From: Eulemur rufifrons
Taxonomy: Eukaryota > Chordata > Mammalia > Primates > Lemuridae
Direction: 5' to 3'
DNA: 64,000 bases
NCBI RefSeq assembly: GCF_041146395.1
Contig: NC_090995.1
Location: 10,518,501 to 10,582,500, forward strand
In this document: piece after piece, positions 35,398-56,189 of the stretch
Numbering within the stretch: position 1 is the first letter of the stretch
Layout of the letters: each line of letters opens with the position of its first letter
The notes under the pieces: model-generated
The model's database searches: none
What the model saw: the letters and a program-made list of their open reading frames with translations, nothing else
What the model was told of the DNA's origin: nothing
Made by a program: the position numbers and the translations under genes

Positions 35398-35510
35398 GCA
35401 TTTTTCCTGAAATTTAAAGTTGGGTAGAGTTGCCAATGGCCAATCAGCACGGGCTCACTGAGCCCTGGCAAACAATTTGTCACAAGTACCCACAGATAAC
35501 CACAGGGGGC
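35398..35510 (-). promoter_or_regulatory. MEPE: Proposed MEPE core promoter
   Basis: Upstream of the proposed exon 1 there is a TTTAAA TATA-like box (35413-35418), two CCAAT boxes on the plus strand (35433-35437 and 35440-35444, so inverted relative to MEPE) and an AACCACA RUNX-type site (35498-35504). RUNX2 is the master osteoblast regulator. The inverted CCAAT arrangement resembles the IBSP promoter in this window. The motifs are visible; their function is inferred. Confidence 0.5.
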
Positions 35511-35744
35511 AAAGTAATTTTAATCTAAAAATGTTTTTGTGGTGGCAAGCTGCTATCAAATGTTCCAGAAAGTGGGATAAACAGAAAATATAAATACCTC
35601 AGTTGGGACATCATGTTGTCAGGTAATTAGAATTGATTTCGGAACTGTTAATTAGGACTGACTGCATACCTGACAAGTCGGTAAGTGGAAAATAGCTTTG
35701 CTAGCTTTTTTATGTAGAATGTTTATCATCTCCATTTTGTCTGA

Positions 35745-35940
35745 ATGAAATTCAGCAACATTGAGCAGAAATGTTTCTCGCGCCTACTGTGTGACGGGCA
35801 TTGGGGAAAAACAGCAGTGAGCAAAATGGACAGAAAAAGTCCCTGTCTTCATGGAGCTTGGACCCCACTAGAGGAGATGGACACGAAACAAGGTGAATGA
35901 GGACAATACATTATATTAGACAGTGACATAGGCTAAGTCT
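35745..35940 (-). mobile_element. L2-like fragment, minus strand
   Basis: CCTACTGTGTGACGGGCATT, then AACAGCAGTGAGCAAAATGG and CTTCATGGAGCTTGGA match the common antisense L2 pattern. Confidence 0.6.
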
Positions 35941-36056
35941 GAGGGGGAAAAGGATTGAAGTGAGGGGGAATAACACACATGGGGGTCAGGACGCTGGGTT
36001 CAAATTTTAGGTAGAGGGAAGGCATCATTGAGAAATTGACTTTTGAGAAAAGACCT

Positions 36057-36467
36057 TGCTATGGTTTGAACGCCTTTGTCCCTCCAAAATCCCCATGTTA
36101 GAAACTGAACCCCAGTGTGGTAGTATTAAGAGATGGAGACTTTGGGAAGTGATTGAGCCACCAGGGCAGAGCCCTCATGAATGGTATTAGTGACTTATAA
36201 AAGGGCTAGAGGGACGGAGCTAGGACCTTTTTGTCCTCTGCTTTTCCACCATGTGAGGACACAGCATTCGTCCCCTCCGGAGGACACAGTGACAAGGTGC
36301 CACCTTGGAAGCAGAGATAACCAACCCTCACTAGACACCACAATTGAACTTACTAGCGTCTTGATCTGGAACTTTCCAGCCTCCAGAACTGTGAGGAATA
36401 AATATCTGTTCTTTACAGATTACCCAGTCTGTTGTATTGTGTTACCCAGCGTGAACAGAACAAGACA
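36057..36467 (+). mobile_element. MST/THE1-type MaLR solo LTR
   Basis: Begins TGCTATGGTTTGAA, contains GCCCTCATGAATGG, a TATA-like TTATAAAAG (about 36195-36203), CTCCAGAACTGTGAGGAATAAA with the poly(A) signal, and ends near AACAAGACA. This is the familiar ERVL-MaLR (MST) LTR sequence. It lies about 0.6 kb upstream of the proposed MEPE promoter, antisense to MEPE. Confidence 0.82.
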
Positions 36468-38373
36468 GAAGTTTAGTGTGCATGAAAAAGAGTTCTCCCT
36501 CATTTAAGTGATGGGAACGTATCTAATTCTGATCTAGAAAAACCTGTGTTCTAGAGAAAAGTCATAGACTTTTCAGAGGGAAAAAACTGCCTTAGCTCTA
36601 GTTCTACCAAGGAGTGAACTGGCAGTAGCTAAATATACATGCTCCCAAAGCTAAAATGAATTCAAAGCTAAATAAAAAAAATTCAACTTGAGTTTTAAAT
36701 TTAGAACCTACAATTGACAAAAGCAAAAAAAAAAAAAAAAAAAAATGGAGAGCCTGTTCTGGCTGGAAGGTTGCAGAGAAGAAATTCTGGGGTAAAAGAT
36801 TAGAAGAGTGATCATTGCAAAAGTTATATAGAGATTTCACTTCTACCTTCTTGAAACTTGCTCCCCTGTGTTGAGCTTGAACTATTGCTTTGCTATACAT
36901 GTTTTAAAACTTAGTATGGTAGGAGATCTTTTTCCCGTCTGCCATCTTGCTCCTTGTTCTCACACTATCAAGGTAACACATTTCTCTGCTGTCATTTTAG
37001 ACAGTTAGAGGTGAACTTATGCCATGTATTTTTTCCACATGTTCTAGCTAGCTGAAATTACTCTCTATTTTCTCATTTACATACACAACATATAAATAGT
37101 ATTTCTCCTCTGGAATCAGAGGGAAAAATCTCTACAGTGTTGTGAATAGAACAGAAGGGCCCTTGTTCTGTGATCTCCTCTTTATCATACAAATGCTTAG
37201 ATTTGTCAAGGCTTCAGGAATTTTACAGAAGTATTTCTTTCCCATTAATCTCCAAAAGAGAGCATGCTGGCAGTCTTGCCCTGTTTATAGCAGAAGAAAA
37301 TGTTTTGGTTTTAAATATATTTATTCATGAGGATACTCATTCCTAATCATGAGCTATTTGCCCCAAGCTAGAAAAAGGTCACTTTTTCTCCCTTACAACC
37401 AACTTTCCCATTTTCCCAAAATTTTATTTTTAATTGTTATTAGTTTTTCTCTCAATGTTTGGGAATTTCAACAGAAGTCCATAAAAATGTCAGCCAGATA
37501 CAAGACCATGGAGGGTCATGGAATGGCATGAAGCTAGCTGTGTTCATTTCTCTGGGCTATTTGTTTACCCATTCAGCTATTACCAGCAAGAGGAGACATG
37601 TCAATATAATTTGCTTTTATTTTTATATTAGAAAGATGTCTTATTACGCCCTAAAATATAACTCAGAGGATGTAGTTAAAATATAATTATAATGATACCA
37701 ACCCTTTCCTTCGGGACTTGGTGACATTACTGGAAGTGACTGCAAAACTTTGTTGTGTCACCTCAAGGAGAAAACATCTCTCATTCTCAAAATAGTCTTT
37801 TTCAAAGGTTGCCGTTTTGTTTTTCAAGATCAAGAATCTCCTCCTTAGGGGACTGAATATGAGGACATTTACCAGCTAGTTATTCATTGTATTGGGCATG
37901 TATTAATATTTTTTTACCAAATTAGGTCATATTTAGTCTTCTCAGTTTTTAATTTTTAACTTCGTGTTTATGTGTATGGCATTATCATTTTATTTTAGCT
38001 CTTCTTTCTTGACTTTCTTCATTCTCACAAACCTGGATTTTCTCCATGCTCACTAGTTCCTGTACTAGTTGTCTATTGCTATGTAACACACCATTTCAAA
38101 ACGTAGTAGTTTGAAACTCTAATTTATTATTTTCTCTCAAGTTTCTCTGTGTTTACTTGGCTCAGTTTCATGGTTCTCACTTGGGATCTGTCATACGACA
38201 CCGATCAGAAGCGGGGGGTGCAGGAGTCATTGACAAATTTGACTTGCCCATTCAGTGGTTCCTGGGAGCCTCTCCACATGACCTCTCTCCAGCAGAACAG
38301 GCTGCGCTTCCCAAATGGTGACTCAGGACTTGAAATACTCTACGGGCTAAAAACAAGTTACTCAAAACTAGCT
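36468..38373. other. IBSP-MEPE intergenic stretch
   Basis: AT-rich, with a poly(A) run at 36725 and an old repeat phrase at 38055-38125. No gene seen. Confidence 0.55.
36725..36745 (+). repeat. Poly(A) run
   Basis: About 20 A followed by TGGAGAGCC, upstream of MEPE; no element recognised before it. Confidence 0.7.
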
Positions 38374-38702
<329 letters not shown>

Positions 38703-39603
38703 CTAGCTGAGCTATATACAGCAAGCCTGCTAAGTCAGCTGACTGGGCTTCCTACTAGCTTAAAAGTGTGAAATAGAACATCAACCGAAAAGACTCCAAG
38801 AGTAAGGACTGAGTAATGAGTGACAGTTCTACTGTCAAGAAGGAAATCCACTTCAACACAGAGAGGATAGGCTTCGTGGGGGGTGAGACTCTGGGAAGGA
38901 AAATGGGGTGAGTTTTTTTTAAAGCCACAACTCACAGTCTCTGTCTCATTCTAGAAAAAGGCAGTTCTGGATGTTGGTAATTGGCAGGCAGGATCGGATC
39001 TAATTGGCTGGAGATTGCGTAAGAGCTGAGCTGGCCATTGTGGTTGCTGTAGTCAGCAGTGTGGAGCTGCAAGGGTGAGGGGGACCCTGTGGGGTCAGGG
39101 TGCCCAGCTGCCATCTCTGTGTGTGACGAGTCCCCTGCAGGAATACGGGGCTCATGGCACTTCTCTGTGTGAGCCACCCCCGACAGGATTATGACGTCTA
39201 GTTACCCCCCTTTCTCTTTGTAAGGGGCACCCTTGCAGAATTATGGGGCCTTGGGGTCCTTTTCCGTAGAAGCCAGATGGTACAGCCATCAGCAGCCCAG
39301 GTGGCTGCATTATGGTTAATAACAAGTGTCATTCAGGATTTTAATTTCATTTCCACAAAACAACAATGACAAAAACAGCACATAAAAATTTTATCCGTGT
39401 CCTTGTCTTAATGTTATTTCAAAAATCTCTTAAAAGGCCTTCAAAAGATGTAAATTCAAACTATAGATACCTCAGGTTTTATTTTGCGAGGGAAGTCAAT
39501 TGATTTGCTCCTATTCAAGCCTGTCTAGCTTCAGGGCTTATGCGCTTTGCACAATGCCAGGCTGCCTATATAGAAAGATACACAGAAAATATGAGAAGAT
39601 CCT

Positions 39604-39931
39604 GAGCCAGGCATGGTGGCTCATACCTGTAATCATAGCACTCTGGGAGGCCAAGGCGGGAGGATCGCTTGAGCTCAGGAGTTCGAGACCAGTCTGAGCA
39701 AGAGTGAGACCCCATCTCTACTAAAAATAGAAAGAAATTATCTAGACAACTAAAAATATATAGAAAAATATTAGCTGGGCATGGTGGCGCATGCCTGTAG
39801 TCCCAGCTACTCGGGAGGCTGAGGCAGGAGGATCACTTGAGCCCAGGAGTTTGAGGTTGCTGTGAGCTAGGCTGACGCCACGGTACTCTAGACCAAGCAA
39901 CAGAACGAGACTCTGTCTCAAAAAAAAAAAA
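39604..39931 (+). mobile_element. Alu SINE, full length
   Basis: Starts GAGCCAGGCATGGTGG and ends with a 12-A tail. Imperfect flanks GAAGATCCTG and GAAGATACTG suggest a somewhat aged target duplication. Same strepsirrhine-type linker. Confidence 0.92.
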
Positions 39932-40539
39932 AGGGAAGATACTGGATTTGAAAATATTCTTTAGGATTCGAGTCATAAAACATGGCTCGTTCTAAGGGAA
40001 TTTGTGATATAGGACAAAGCTCGTTTTTCAGCAGTGTTCCCATCGTTAGCAATTTCCTGCCCATCCATTCCTGATGAATTGACAGGAATGGATATTGCGT
40101 AATGCTAAAGATGCCAGGTCCCAAAGCTAGTCTGCCTTTTGTTCCAACCCCAGCTCTAGTGCTTTGATATCTGTGCACCCCAATCCCTCCATCAATACAG
40201 GTGAGGATCTTAATCATACCTACCTGATAGAGTTTTGCGAGGCTTAAATGAGTTAATAATAAAGGACATTATTGGGATAATTGGGAAAATTTGAATACGG
40301 AGTGTATATTTGTTTTCTTTTTATTTATTTAAATGGGATTGTATATTTGAAAATATTATTGTATCTATTTAGGTTTTTTGAGAATGGTAACAGTATTATG
40401 GCTATGTAGGAGAATTTTTTGTTCTTGTACTAAAGGGTGAAGCATCATGATGTCATGATGTCTGCAACCCCCTCTTCACTGCTTTGGCAAAGGAGCATAT
40501 ATTAATATTTATGAGAAGGACACAGAAATAGAAGGTGAC

Positions 40540-40665
40540 CTAAAAATGGCAAACCTATAACCACTGGTGAATCTAGGTGAAAGGAATGATAAGTGTGCTC
40601 ATTTACTAATCTTCTAACTTTTCTTCAGCCTTGATATTTTTCAAAATGGAAAGTTGGGGACAGTG
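40540..40665 (+). mobile_element. Old L1 3' end
   Basis: GGTGAATCTAGGTGAAAGGA, then TCTAACTTTTCTTCAGCC and TTTTTCAAAATGGAAAGTTG is the usual 3' UTR ending of old L1 copies. Confidence 0.6.
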
Positions 40666-40942
40666 AGTGTCGTGATGCGTGTAATGCCTTACACCTGGCG
40701 GCTATCAGACTAGACGGGGTCTTCATTTTCACATGCTCAGTGTCTACACATGGTCCGGTTCTGTAGTGGATATTCAGTGCATCTTGTCAATGAATAAATA
40801 AAAACGTGAATGGATGTTTGCTCTTCCTGCTCCTTCCCACGATCTACTTTCCTTCCTTACCTTTGAAATTACTTCATGACATTTGAAATTGCTTTCAGGT
40901 TTACATTATAGGTATAAATTGCTGTTAAGACTTTGTGTATCC

Positions 40943-41288
<346 letters not shown>

Positions 41289-41303
41289 AGACTTTGTGTA
41301 TCC

Positions 41304-41422
41304 GCTTGTAGCTCTGACTCGGGTGGAGCAAAGGCAATATATGTATCTTAAACATTTGTACCCCTGTAATATTCTGAAACAAAAAATATAAAAAAATAAA
41401 TAAAAATAAAAAGGACACAAAA
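41304..41422 (+). mobile_element. Short L1 3' end (5'-truncated)
   Basis: Contains GCAATATATGTATC, then ACATTTGTACCCCTGTAATA and an A-rich tail, the pattern of strepsirrhine L1 3' ends as I know it. Bounded by AAGACTTTGTGTATC on both sides (41288 and 41423). Confidence 0.75.
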
Positions 41423-41534
41423 AAGACTTTGTGTATCAACCCTCTTTTCTGTGTGTGTATATTTGTCTGTAGAAGAGGTTTTCTACCCCATTCTGCCTCC
41501 TGCCTCACTTAAAATCAAATAGGAGGGGGGTTTC

Positions 41535-41740
41535 CTGATAAAATACAGGACACCCAGTTGAAGTTGAATATCAGATAAATAGTGAGTCATTTATTTAGTA
41601 TAAGTATGTACCACATATTTCCCAGAGGCCAAATATTGCACGGAGCATACTTATACTAAAAATTATTCATTGTTTGTCTGAAATTCAAATTTAGCAGGTA
41701 TTCTATATGTATATTTGTTACGTCTGGCAGCTCTAATAAA
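41535..41740. repeat. Long imperfect foldback (hairpin-forming) repeat
   Basis: TTAGTATAAGTATG (41594-41607) and its exact inverse CATACTTATACTAA (41646-41659) are the centre. Outward, left GAATATCAGATAAATA pairs with right TGTTTGTCTGAAATTC, and ACAGGACACC weakly with GGTATTCTAT. A similar palindrome is common in old mammalian L1/DNA repeats. Confidence 0.7.
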
Positions 41741-42054
41741 AGCCATTCATTCCCCTGATGTCTACGGCTGAGTCTGCCTGAAGCACAGTTGTGTCGATTC
41801 ATCCACGAGAGAATGTTAAAGTTCCTCTGAGTTTTTAACCATAGTGGAAATAAGCTTTTCTCCGTCAGCCGAATTGTCTCCCATCTGTTTCACCTTTTCC
41901 CGTTCCGAACCCGTTACTTTTCTCCCTTCATTATAACACATTTGAAGGATTGCATTTTTATTTCTGATAAAACTCATAGATAGATAGACTATACATATGA
42001 CTCACATAAAAACACATGAGGATGATCGTTCAATCTAACATACAGTGTTGAACA

Positions 42055-42475
42055 GGTAGTGCGATTAAGAAACTACACATTTATTGTACAGAGTGTCATA
42101 CATGTCAGTGAATTTCTTCTCAGAAGCAGTTCTCGCACGAAGAGTATGTTTTTGCAGTTAGCAATAGTGCAAACGTTACCAGTGCTATTTATAGAGCTCA
42201 ACCTCGAAAGGGTCCACAGCATTCGATCTCAGGGACGGGTGTACCACTTGATAAATGGCCCTGATTTGCAAGGACCTTTCCATAACATACCAGGGAGAAG
42301 CAACAAGAAGCCCACGGCTTGCAGAAGCAATTGCAGAAAGTCACTGTGGAACGGTGGCGCCCTCCACGTTGCAGGATGGCGCATCTGTCGTCTTGCACCT
42401 TCCTGAGTTGACTTGGAAACGGTAGCCGGTGCACCGGGTGCAACGCCAGAAGCGCTGCATTCACCCCGGCGGCCC
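42055..42475 (-). other. IBSP: IBSP 3' UTR with poly(A) signal
   Basis: About 420 bases follow the IBSP stop up to AATAAA at 42085-42080 (read on the minus strand); the cleavage site is expected about 20-25 bases further. Another AATAAA-type signal at about 41962-41957 could give a longer end. The first half is unusually rich in CpG. Confidence 0.75.
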
Positions 42476-50241
<7,766 letters not shown>

Positions 50242-50255
50242 TTTGGTGATTGCTT

Positions 50256-52651
50256 CTGGAATTAATGAAGTGGTAAGATTCATAAATATTAAAACTAACA
50301 GCATAGCTCTTTTGCACATACTGAAAGATGAACTATTTAATTTGTTTTCATTTCTAATTATCCTTTTGACTGCCTGAAACGAAATTTCTGTTTTTGTTTT
50401 CAAATTATTCCTTCCATTTAAGTAGTACAGACTGACTTTACCGTATGTTTGAATAATCTTGAATTCCATATTTGGTTTTAACCTATTTTCTGGGATTTGT
50501 CATTGGAAGACCATTTCATCACTGCAAGAGACTCCAAATACTTAGAGCACTTCACATTGGGGTGACGGGTGTCTCTTCATATCATTGACATAGGAGAGTC
50601 CACTAAGTGAATCGAACTGGTGTAGGTACATGCCCTGTTTATTTATAATTAACAACTAAGCAGAAATCAAATACATTTAAATGATCGCTTTTATGCCAAT
50701 GATTGTGTAGGTAATTTCCAGCTTTGGTATAGGTTTTGAACTCAAAATTCATGAACTAATTCCATTGGACTAAAATGGAAAGAAGGAGCCATTTTCCTAT
50801 GAGTATCTTGGAGTGATTGGCATTTTGTGGGTGGGAGGAGAAAGGATCCATAACATATGAAATACTGTTCTCATAGCCTGTAGCATCCAACAGCCACGCC
50901 CCTAAGGGTGATTTCATGAGAAGAGTTTTTCAGAGTTTCACGTTGGGATGTGAGGGGGGCAAAGTTCCTCAAATTAAGTGGTTTTCCAGTTCCATGTAAG
51001 CTTTCCATCTGCTAGTGTGTGAGACTGTTGTGGGACAGATCGGGGGACTCTCCAGGGTTAAGGGGAGAGACATGGATGGAGACTTCAATTCTACAGAACC
51101 CTGAAGATGCAACTCTCAAAGTGGGACTAGTTCCTGAACAGTCTTGGTGGTTTACAGCCATGCAAAGAACCTCCATTCCACATAGATTCCTCATAAATAG
51201 AGAGCTAGTGAAATCCTATTGCATTTTAATTTCACTCTGTTTAATAAAATCCTGTTTAACAATTCTATCACAGTAGAGGTTGAACAAACTTAGCTGAAAG
51301 CCTACTGACACCCACTTGCATTGCCATACATATTTAACTGTACTTTCTTGGCAACATTCTGGAAGCAATATGCAATGGTGTTGGCAATTTCCCCATAAAC
51401 ACACTTTGAAAAGTAATATTTAAAATGGATAAAATTCATGTCACATATTGTACCCTGCAGGAAAATTTTGTATTCTGTCATAATCACCAAGATTTATTGC
51501 ATCTTTATTGAGTGTCTGTCACTGAAATAAGCATTACACAGAGTAAGGCTTGAGGCCTGGAGAAGCTGTCTTAGATCCTAAGTCACACTCTTTGTGTAGC
51601 AGAGTGATCTTTTGATTTTGGTGCCTACACACTTCCTCATGGTCCTCTGTATCTTAGAAAAAGTTCTTAATGGCCACACAGGAATAAAGATGCTTTGCCC
51701 CTGAAGAGGGCCCATGTGTTTAAGAAGCTTTCGTTGCTATTGGGGTGCTCTGAATAATGGTACCAAGCCCATCAGCAAACAGGAAGGTTGGTGTTTTGCA
51801 GCTTTATGAAAAAAGTTGGAATATTTACAATATTTTAAAGAGCTAAAAACTTAATAAATAGAACTGCAGAAAGAATTTTGATTATATACATTTCTCACAA
51901 CAAACCATAAAAATAACCAGATGAAAAAACATGGCAGGAATTAAAAAAAAAAAAAAAAAAAGAACCAAGTGATTCATGTAGGGAGAAACCGGCTGCCTAC
52001 ATAAATCTCATTTTATTTACTTTGTGATTCACCCAAAAGCAAAGACCTCTATAGTGACCACGACTAACCCAGACAACAATTCAAACATTCTTAAAAGATA
52101 GTTTTGAGAATTTAATGACAATTTTTTATTGGGAAGAGTATGATAAACTACCAAAATTATTTATTTCTCTAGATATATATATATATACATTTCTTTGCTG
52201 ATTTTAGAGCTATAGATATTAACACTTTGAAACCAAATATATAACATATTGAAAAGGTAACATATATAAGTGAAGTCTAGACTAGGTATAATTCATGGAG
52301 AAATCTGCATCTCTCTAGGCAGAATTGCAATTGCAAAATAATATTTCAGTCAGATTATCCTGAATGCATCAGAATGAGAAAACAAAGTTATCCATGATGT
52401 GCAAAGGTAGTAAGAAGCATAATCTTCTAGTTCATGTGCATGATATTAAGAACTGATTTACATGCCTTTTGGAGAGAATCTAGAGTCTGAGGTGCTGGTT
52501 TAAGGACAAACAAGTGTTAAATCATTCCATAGCCATTCTACACAACGCAATAGCATCAATATTTAAATGAAAAATTCAAAGACAAGTCCAGAGCTGTAAA
52601 CCGTGGAGTGTCTTGATTTTAAGATAATGAAGTTGTCATATTAAACCTTAC
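50256..52651 (-). other. IBSP intron 1
   Basis: 2.4 kb from donor gtaagg to acceptor attccag. A diverged L2/MIR-like phrase lies near 51500-51540, a poly(A) run at 51943 and a (TA)n run at about 52170-52187. Confidence 0.85.
51943..51961 (+). repeat. Poly(A) run in IBSP intron 1
   Basis: About 19 A followed by GAACCAAGTG. Source element not recognised. Confidence 0.65.
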
Positions 52652-52733
52652 CCTTTGGCAGCCCGGCAGTGAGGAGGAGGCTCACGCAGTGAGTAGCACA
52701 GATTGAGTATTCCCTCTGCTCTCTCACTCACTC
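52652..52733 (-). other. IBSP: IBSP exon 1, non-coding
   Basis: The proposed start is GAGTGAGTGAGAG near 52733, about 20-25 bases after the inverted TATA box. The exon ends TGCCAAAGG before donor gtaagg at 52651. It gives about 80 bases of 5' UTR, the usual size for this gene. The donor is clear; the start is inferred from TATA spacing. Confidence 0.82.
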
Positions 52734-52744
52734 ATTCTCTTGCC

Positions 52745-52830
52745 CCTGCTGGCTATAAACTCTTCTTTGCCTTCCAACAGCCAATCCCTGTCACGACCCA
52801 GGTGATGTCAGAATGTGGATTCTTACCAGA
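52745..52830 (-). promoter_or_regulatory. IBSP: IBSP core promoter (inverted TATA and inverted CCAAT)
   Basis: Read towards IBSP, the segment has TTTATA (plus TATAAA at 52754-52759, an inverted TATA box), ATTGG (plus CCAAT at 52781-52785, an inverted CCAAT box), a CRE-like TGACATCA (52810-52803) and GGTAAGAA (52827-52820), close to the FGF2-response element described for BSP promoters. Inverted TATA and CCAAT boxes are the known hallmark of mammalian BSP promoters. Order and spacing agree with that architecture. Confidence 0.88.
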
Positions 52831-53850
52831 AAACCCCTAAACTTCAACACTTTTGCAAGACACAGGCTCAGTTGAATAAACATGAAACGTGGTTTTAGTG
52901 CCACGAGGTTTGCATTGTGGAATTTAATTGAAGGTTCGGATGAAGATGAATAGTTTGAGTTCCGAATATATATAATAATATATTGGATTTGAATTAAAAT
53001 AAATAGCAAAAGATTTAACCATTTAAAAATGTCATCATCATACAAGTTTTCACTGTGTTGAAAGAAAGGAAAACTCACTGAGATCAAATACAATTCTACA
53101 TTAGTTTAGTTAAAAAATAAACTTAATCAGAGAAAGGAGCTGATGAATAATTAATATTTTAATATCAATTATTTTATATTTCCTCCTGAGCTATGCTTCA
53201 ATGACTCATAAATTGAAATTGATAGGATTAAATCTGTGAGACTTTATAAAACATATTTGCTAAAACATGATGCTGACTATAAAAGACCTTTTAAGAATCA
53301 TGCTACTGAGAGGCAGATTTCATCTTTTGTTTTGGAAAATAAATCTTTTTAGACTGTCCATTTTTGTGGTCCCTTCCTATCATGCTTATGAGGTCAGCTT
53401 ATTTTATTTCCTTGGGCTTTTGTATACCTCTTTTCTATTCATTTACATTTTTAATTTTCTTGTTGTGAGGATAGAAGAAATGACTAGAGCTGGCAGGAGT
53501 GATCCGTTGTTATTGCAATGATTCATGAAAACCAAACCCAGAAGGAATGGACTGACAAATTAAAGCACTCATTTTTTAATTTGCAAAGGGGAATCTAGCT
53601 TCGTGGTTTGCATATTCTCCTTGTCCAGTCATTTTATTCTTCCTCTAGTTGCAAAGTCTACCTGAGAAACCAAAAATTAATCGACATCATTTTTAAGTTG
53701 TGTGTCAATCACCCCATCGGATTCTCTGGGTAAATCATCTTTTATTTCAGAAAGGTTGCTTGGAAAATACAGACTCATAAAAAGGGAAGTTGGATAGGCT
53801 CCAATTCCATTCAACCCCATAAATTTAGTTCACCTCACCAAATGAATTAT

Positions 53851-54204
53851 TATCATTATTATTATTATTTATTTTTTTTTTTTTGAGACAGAGTCTTGCT
53901 CTGTTGCCTGGGCTAGAGTACCGTGGCATCAGCCTAGCTCACAGCAACCTCAAACTCCTGGGCTCAAGCAATCCTTCTGGTTCGGCCTCCCAAATAGCTG
54001 GGACTACAGGCATGCACCACCATGCCCGGCTAATTTTTTTTTCTCTATATATTTTTTTAGCTGTCCAAATCATTTCTTTCTATTTTTAGTAGAGAGGGGG
54101 TCTCACTCTTGCTCGGGTTGGTCTCGAACTCCTGACCTCGAGCGTTCCTCCTGCCTCGGTCTCCCAAAGTGCTAGGATTACAGGCGTGAGCCACCGCTCC
54201 CAGC
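53851..54204 (-). mobile_element. Alu SINE, full length, minus strand
   Basis: Poly-T/ATT-rich tail first, then GAGACAGAGTCTTGCTCTG, ending GTGAGCCACCGCTCCCAGCC. Flanked by CACCAAATGAATTAT (53836-53850 and 54205-54219). The tail has become an (ATT)n microsatellite. Confidence 0.93.
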
Positions 54205-54519
54205 CACCAAATGAATTATGGAGCATGTCACTGGGCCAGACTAGGTTATAGGCTGTGGGGAGCCAAACAACAAAACCCTGGTCCTCGTCTTTAAAAATTT
54301 CAGTTATGTAGAGAGACGGGCATATAGCCATAGGGTACAGCAACCAATATATCTATACGGTTCAGAGGTGCTATGGATTACAGAGGTTTAATTCTAACTG
54401 GGAAAAGATATGTGTAACTGGGCACTTATATAAGAGTAGGAATTTGCTAGGTTATCAAGAGGGAAGAGGGAAGCATTCTTGGGAACGAGTTCAAAGAACA
54501 TGAAAATACATGAAACCAC

Positions 54520-54770
54520 ATAACAATACTGAGTGCTCACGTGCTAGCTCTTCCCCTGCGCTATGTCATTCATTTCTCACACACACAGAAAATGATCCTC
54601 TGAGATTATTCCCATTGTACAGGTGAGATAAGTGAGGCACAGTGATGGAAAGTATGTCTTGGATTGCATAGCTAGGAAATGAGGGAGTCTGGGGATCAAA
54701 GTCAAGTCTGTGTAATTGGCGCACACTTTTAACTACTACATCTCCTTTCTGGCACATTCAGAAAACTTCT
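54520..54770 (-). mobile_element. MIR SINE, minus strand
   Basis: GAGATTATTCCCATTGTACA, GGTGAGATAAGTGAGGCACA and GCATAGCTAGGAAATGAGG are antisense MIR landmarks. Confidence 0.62.
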
Positions 54771-55429
54771 ATAATTCAACAGACTGGAATATAGTGAGTA
54801 GAAGTAGTAGCAGATGAGGTAGGTCAGAAAGGCAAAGCCAGCTGATGGAGAAATCTGTGGGTCACCTTGGAGAGTATGGACCGCGTAGTGGAAATCGAGA
54901 ATATCAAGGGGTTAAGGCAGAAAAATAACACATCCAGATTTGCAGTTTGGAAAAATCTTTTGTTGACAGGCAGTGGTGGCTGAGGAAGGCAAGGCGGCTA
55001 TGGAGGAGGGAATTTTACAGAGACGATTGTCGTGGTCCAGGAAAGCGACGATAAATATCTGAACTAAAGCAGTAGCAGTGGGGACGAAGAGGAAGGAATG
55101 AATGAGAGAGGCGTGAAATAGATAAAATCGGTAGGACTTAGCAGAAATAAGAGAGGTGGCGAAGCCTAGGGTGACTTGTGGATTTCTGGCTTGGATAATT
55201 TTGTGAGTGGTGGGACTAAAGCTTATGCAATGCCTAATAGAGTGCCAATATGTTATGGCCACTCAGCAAGCATTTGTTGACAATAACATGATACAACGAA
55301 AGAGGTAGAGGTGGAGATAAAAGACTGGGGTTTTATTCCTGATTCTTCCACCAACTTGACTCTATCACTTAACCATTCTGAGACTTCAATTAGCCTATCT
55401 TTAAAAAAATAAGGGGTTTTCTCATAAAC

Positions 55430-55464
55430 ACAGACACACACACACATACACACACACACACACA
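55430..55464. repeat. (CA)n microsatellite
   Basis: CA repeats with a TA interruption, about 35 bases. Confidence 0.92.
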
Positions 55465-56189
55465 AAAGGACCAGCCACTGTGTGTGCCTCCAGTACCCGT
55501 GGAGCATTCTTGCCAAATAATTGAACTTGAATCTGATCCAGCCTCTATATCTACAAGTTTAGAGGAAATACAGGGATAGACAAACATGTAAAATGACACT
55601 ATTGAGATGCATTCTGCAAAATCCAGAGTGTGGGAAACTTTATTAGACACATGACCTCATTTCTTCAATAAAATAGCAGGAAAAAGAAAACAGAAAAAAA
55701 TTGGGAAACTATAAATATAAAAGACTTTAGAGACATAACTGAAGAAATTATGAAACAATTGCAGAAGTGTTGAATGCTGATCAAGTATTTTATGGCATTA
55801 GGAATTATTGTTAATTTTTTAGTTGTGATATTATCATTATTTGTTTTTAAAAATAATTCTTATCTTTTAGAGATGAAATAGTTATCTGAGGATGGGGATA
55901 ATGATGACAAAATGTTGGCCATAAATTGATAATTGTCAAATTGGTGATGGATTAATGGGGGTTCATGATACTTTTCTCCACTTTTGAAATGGGGTATAAC
56001 TAGTTTCTTTTAAAAAAATAAAATGATAGAACTAGGTAATCGCTAAGACTTTTTCAATGTCTAATATACTGTGATTCCTTATTTTCAGTATGTCATTCAG
56101 CCTAATATGCCCTTTCCAACAGTCCTCTAGCTAATAAATTTGTTAGATTTATTCGTAATATGCTCATCTCCACTTGGAAGTTTCAAAAT

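Noticed and set aside
40435..40462. Short palindrome-like CATGATGTCATGATG
   Set aside because: Too short and AT-rich to be more than chance.
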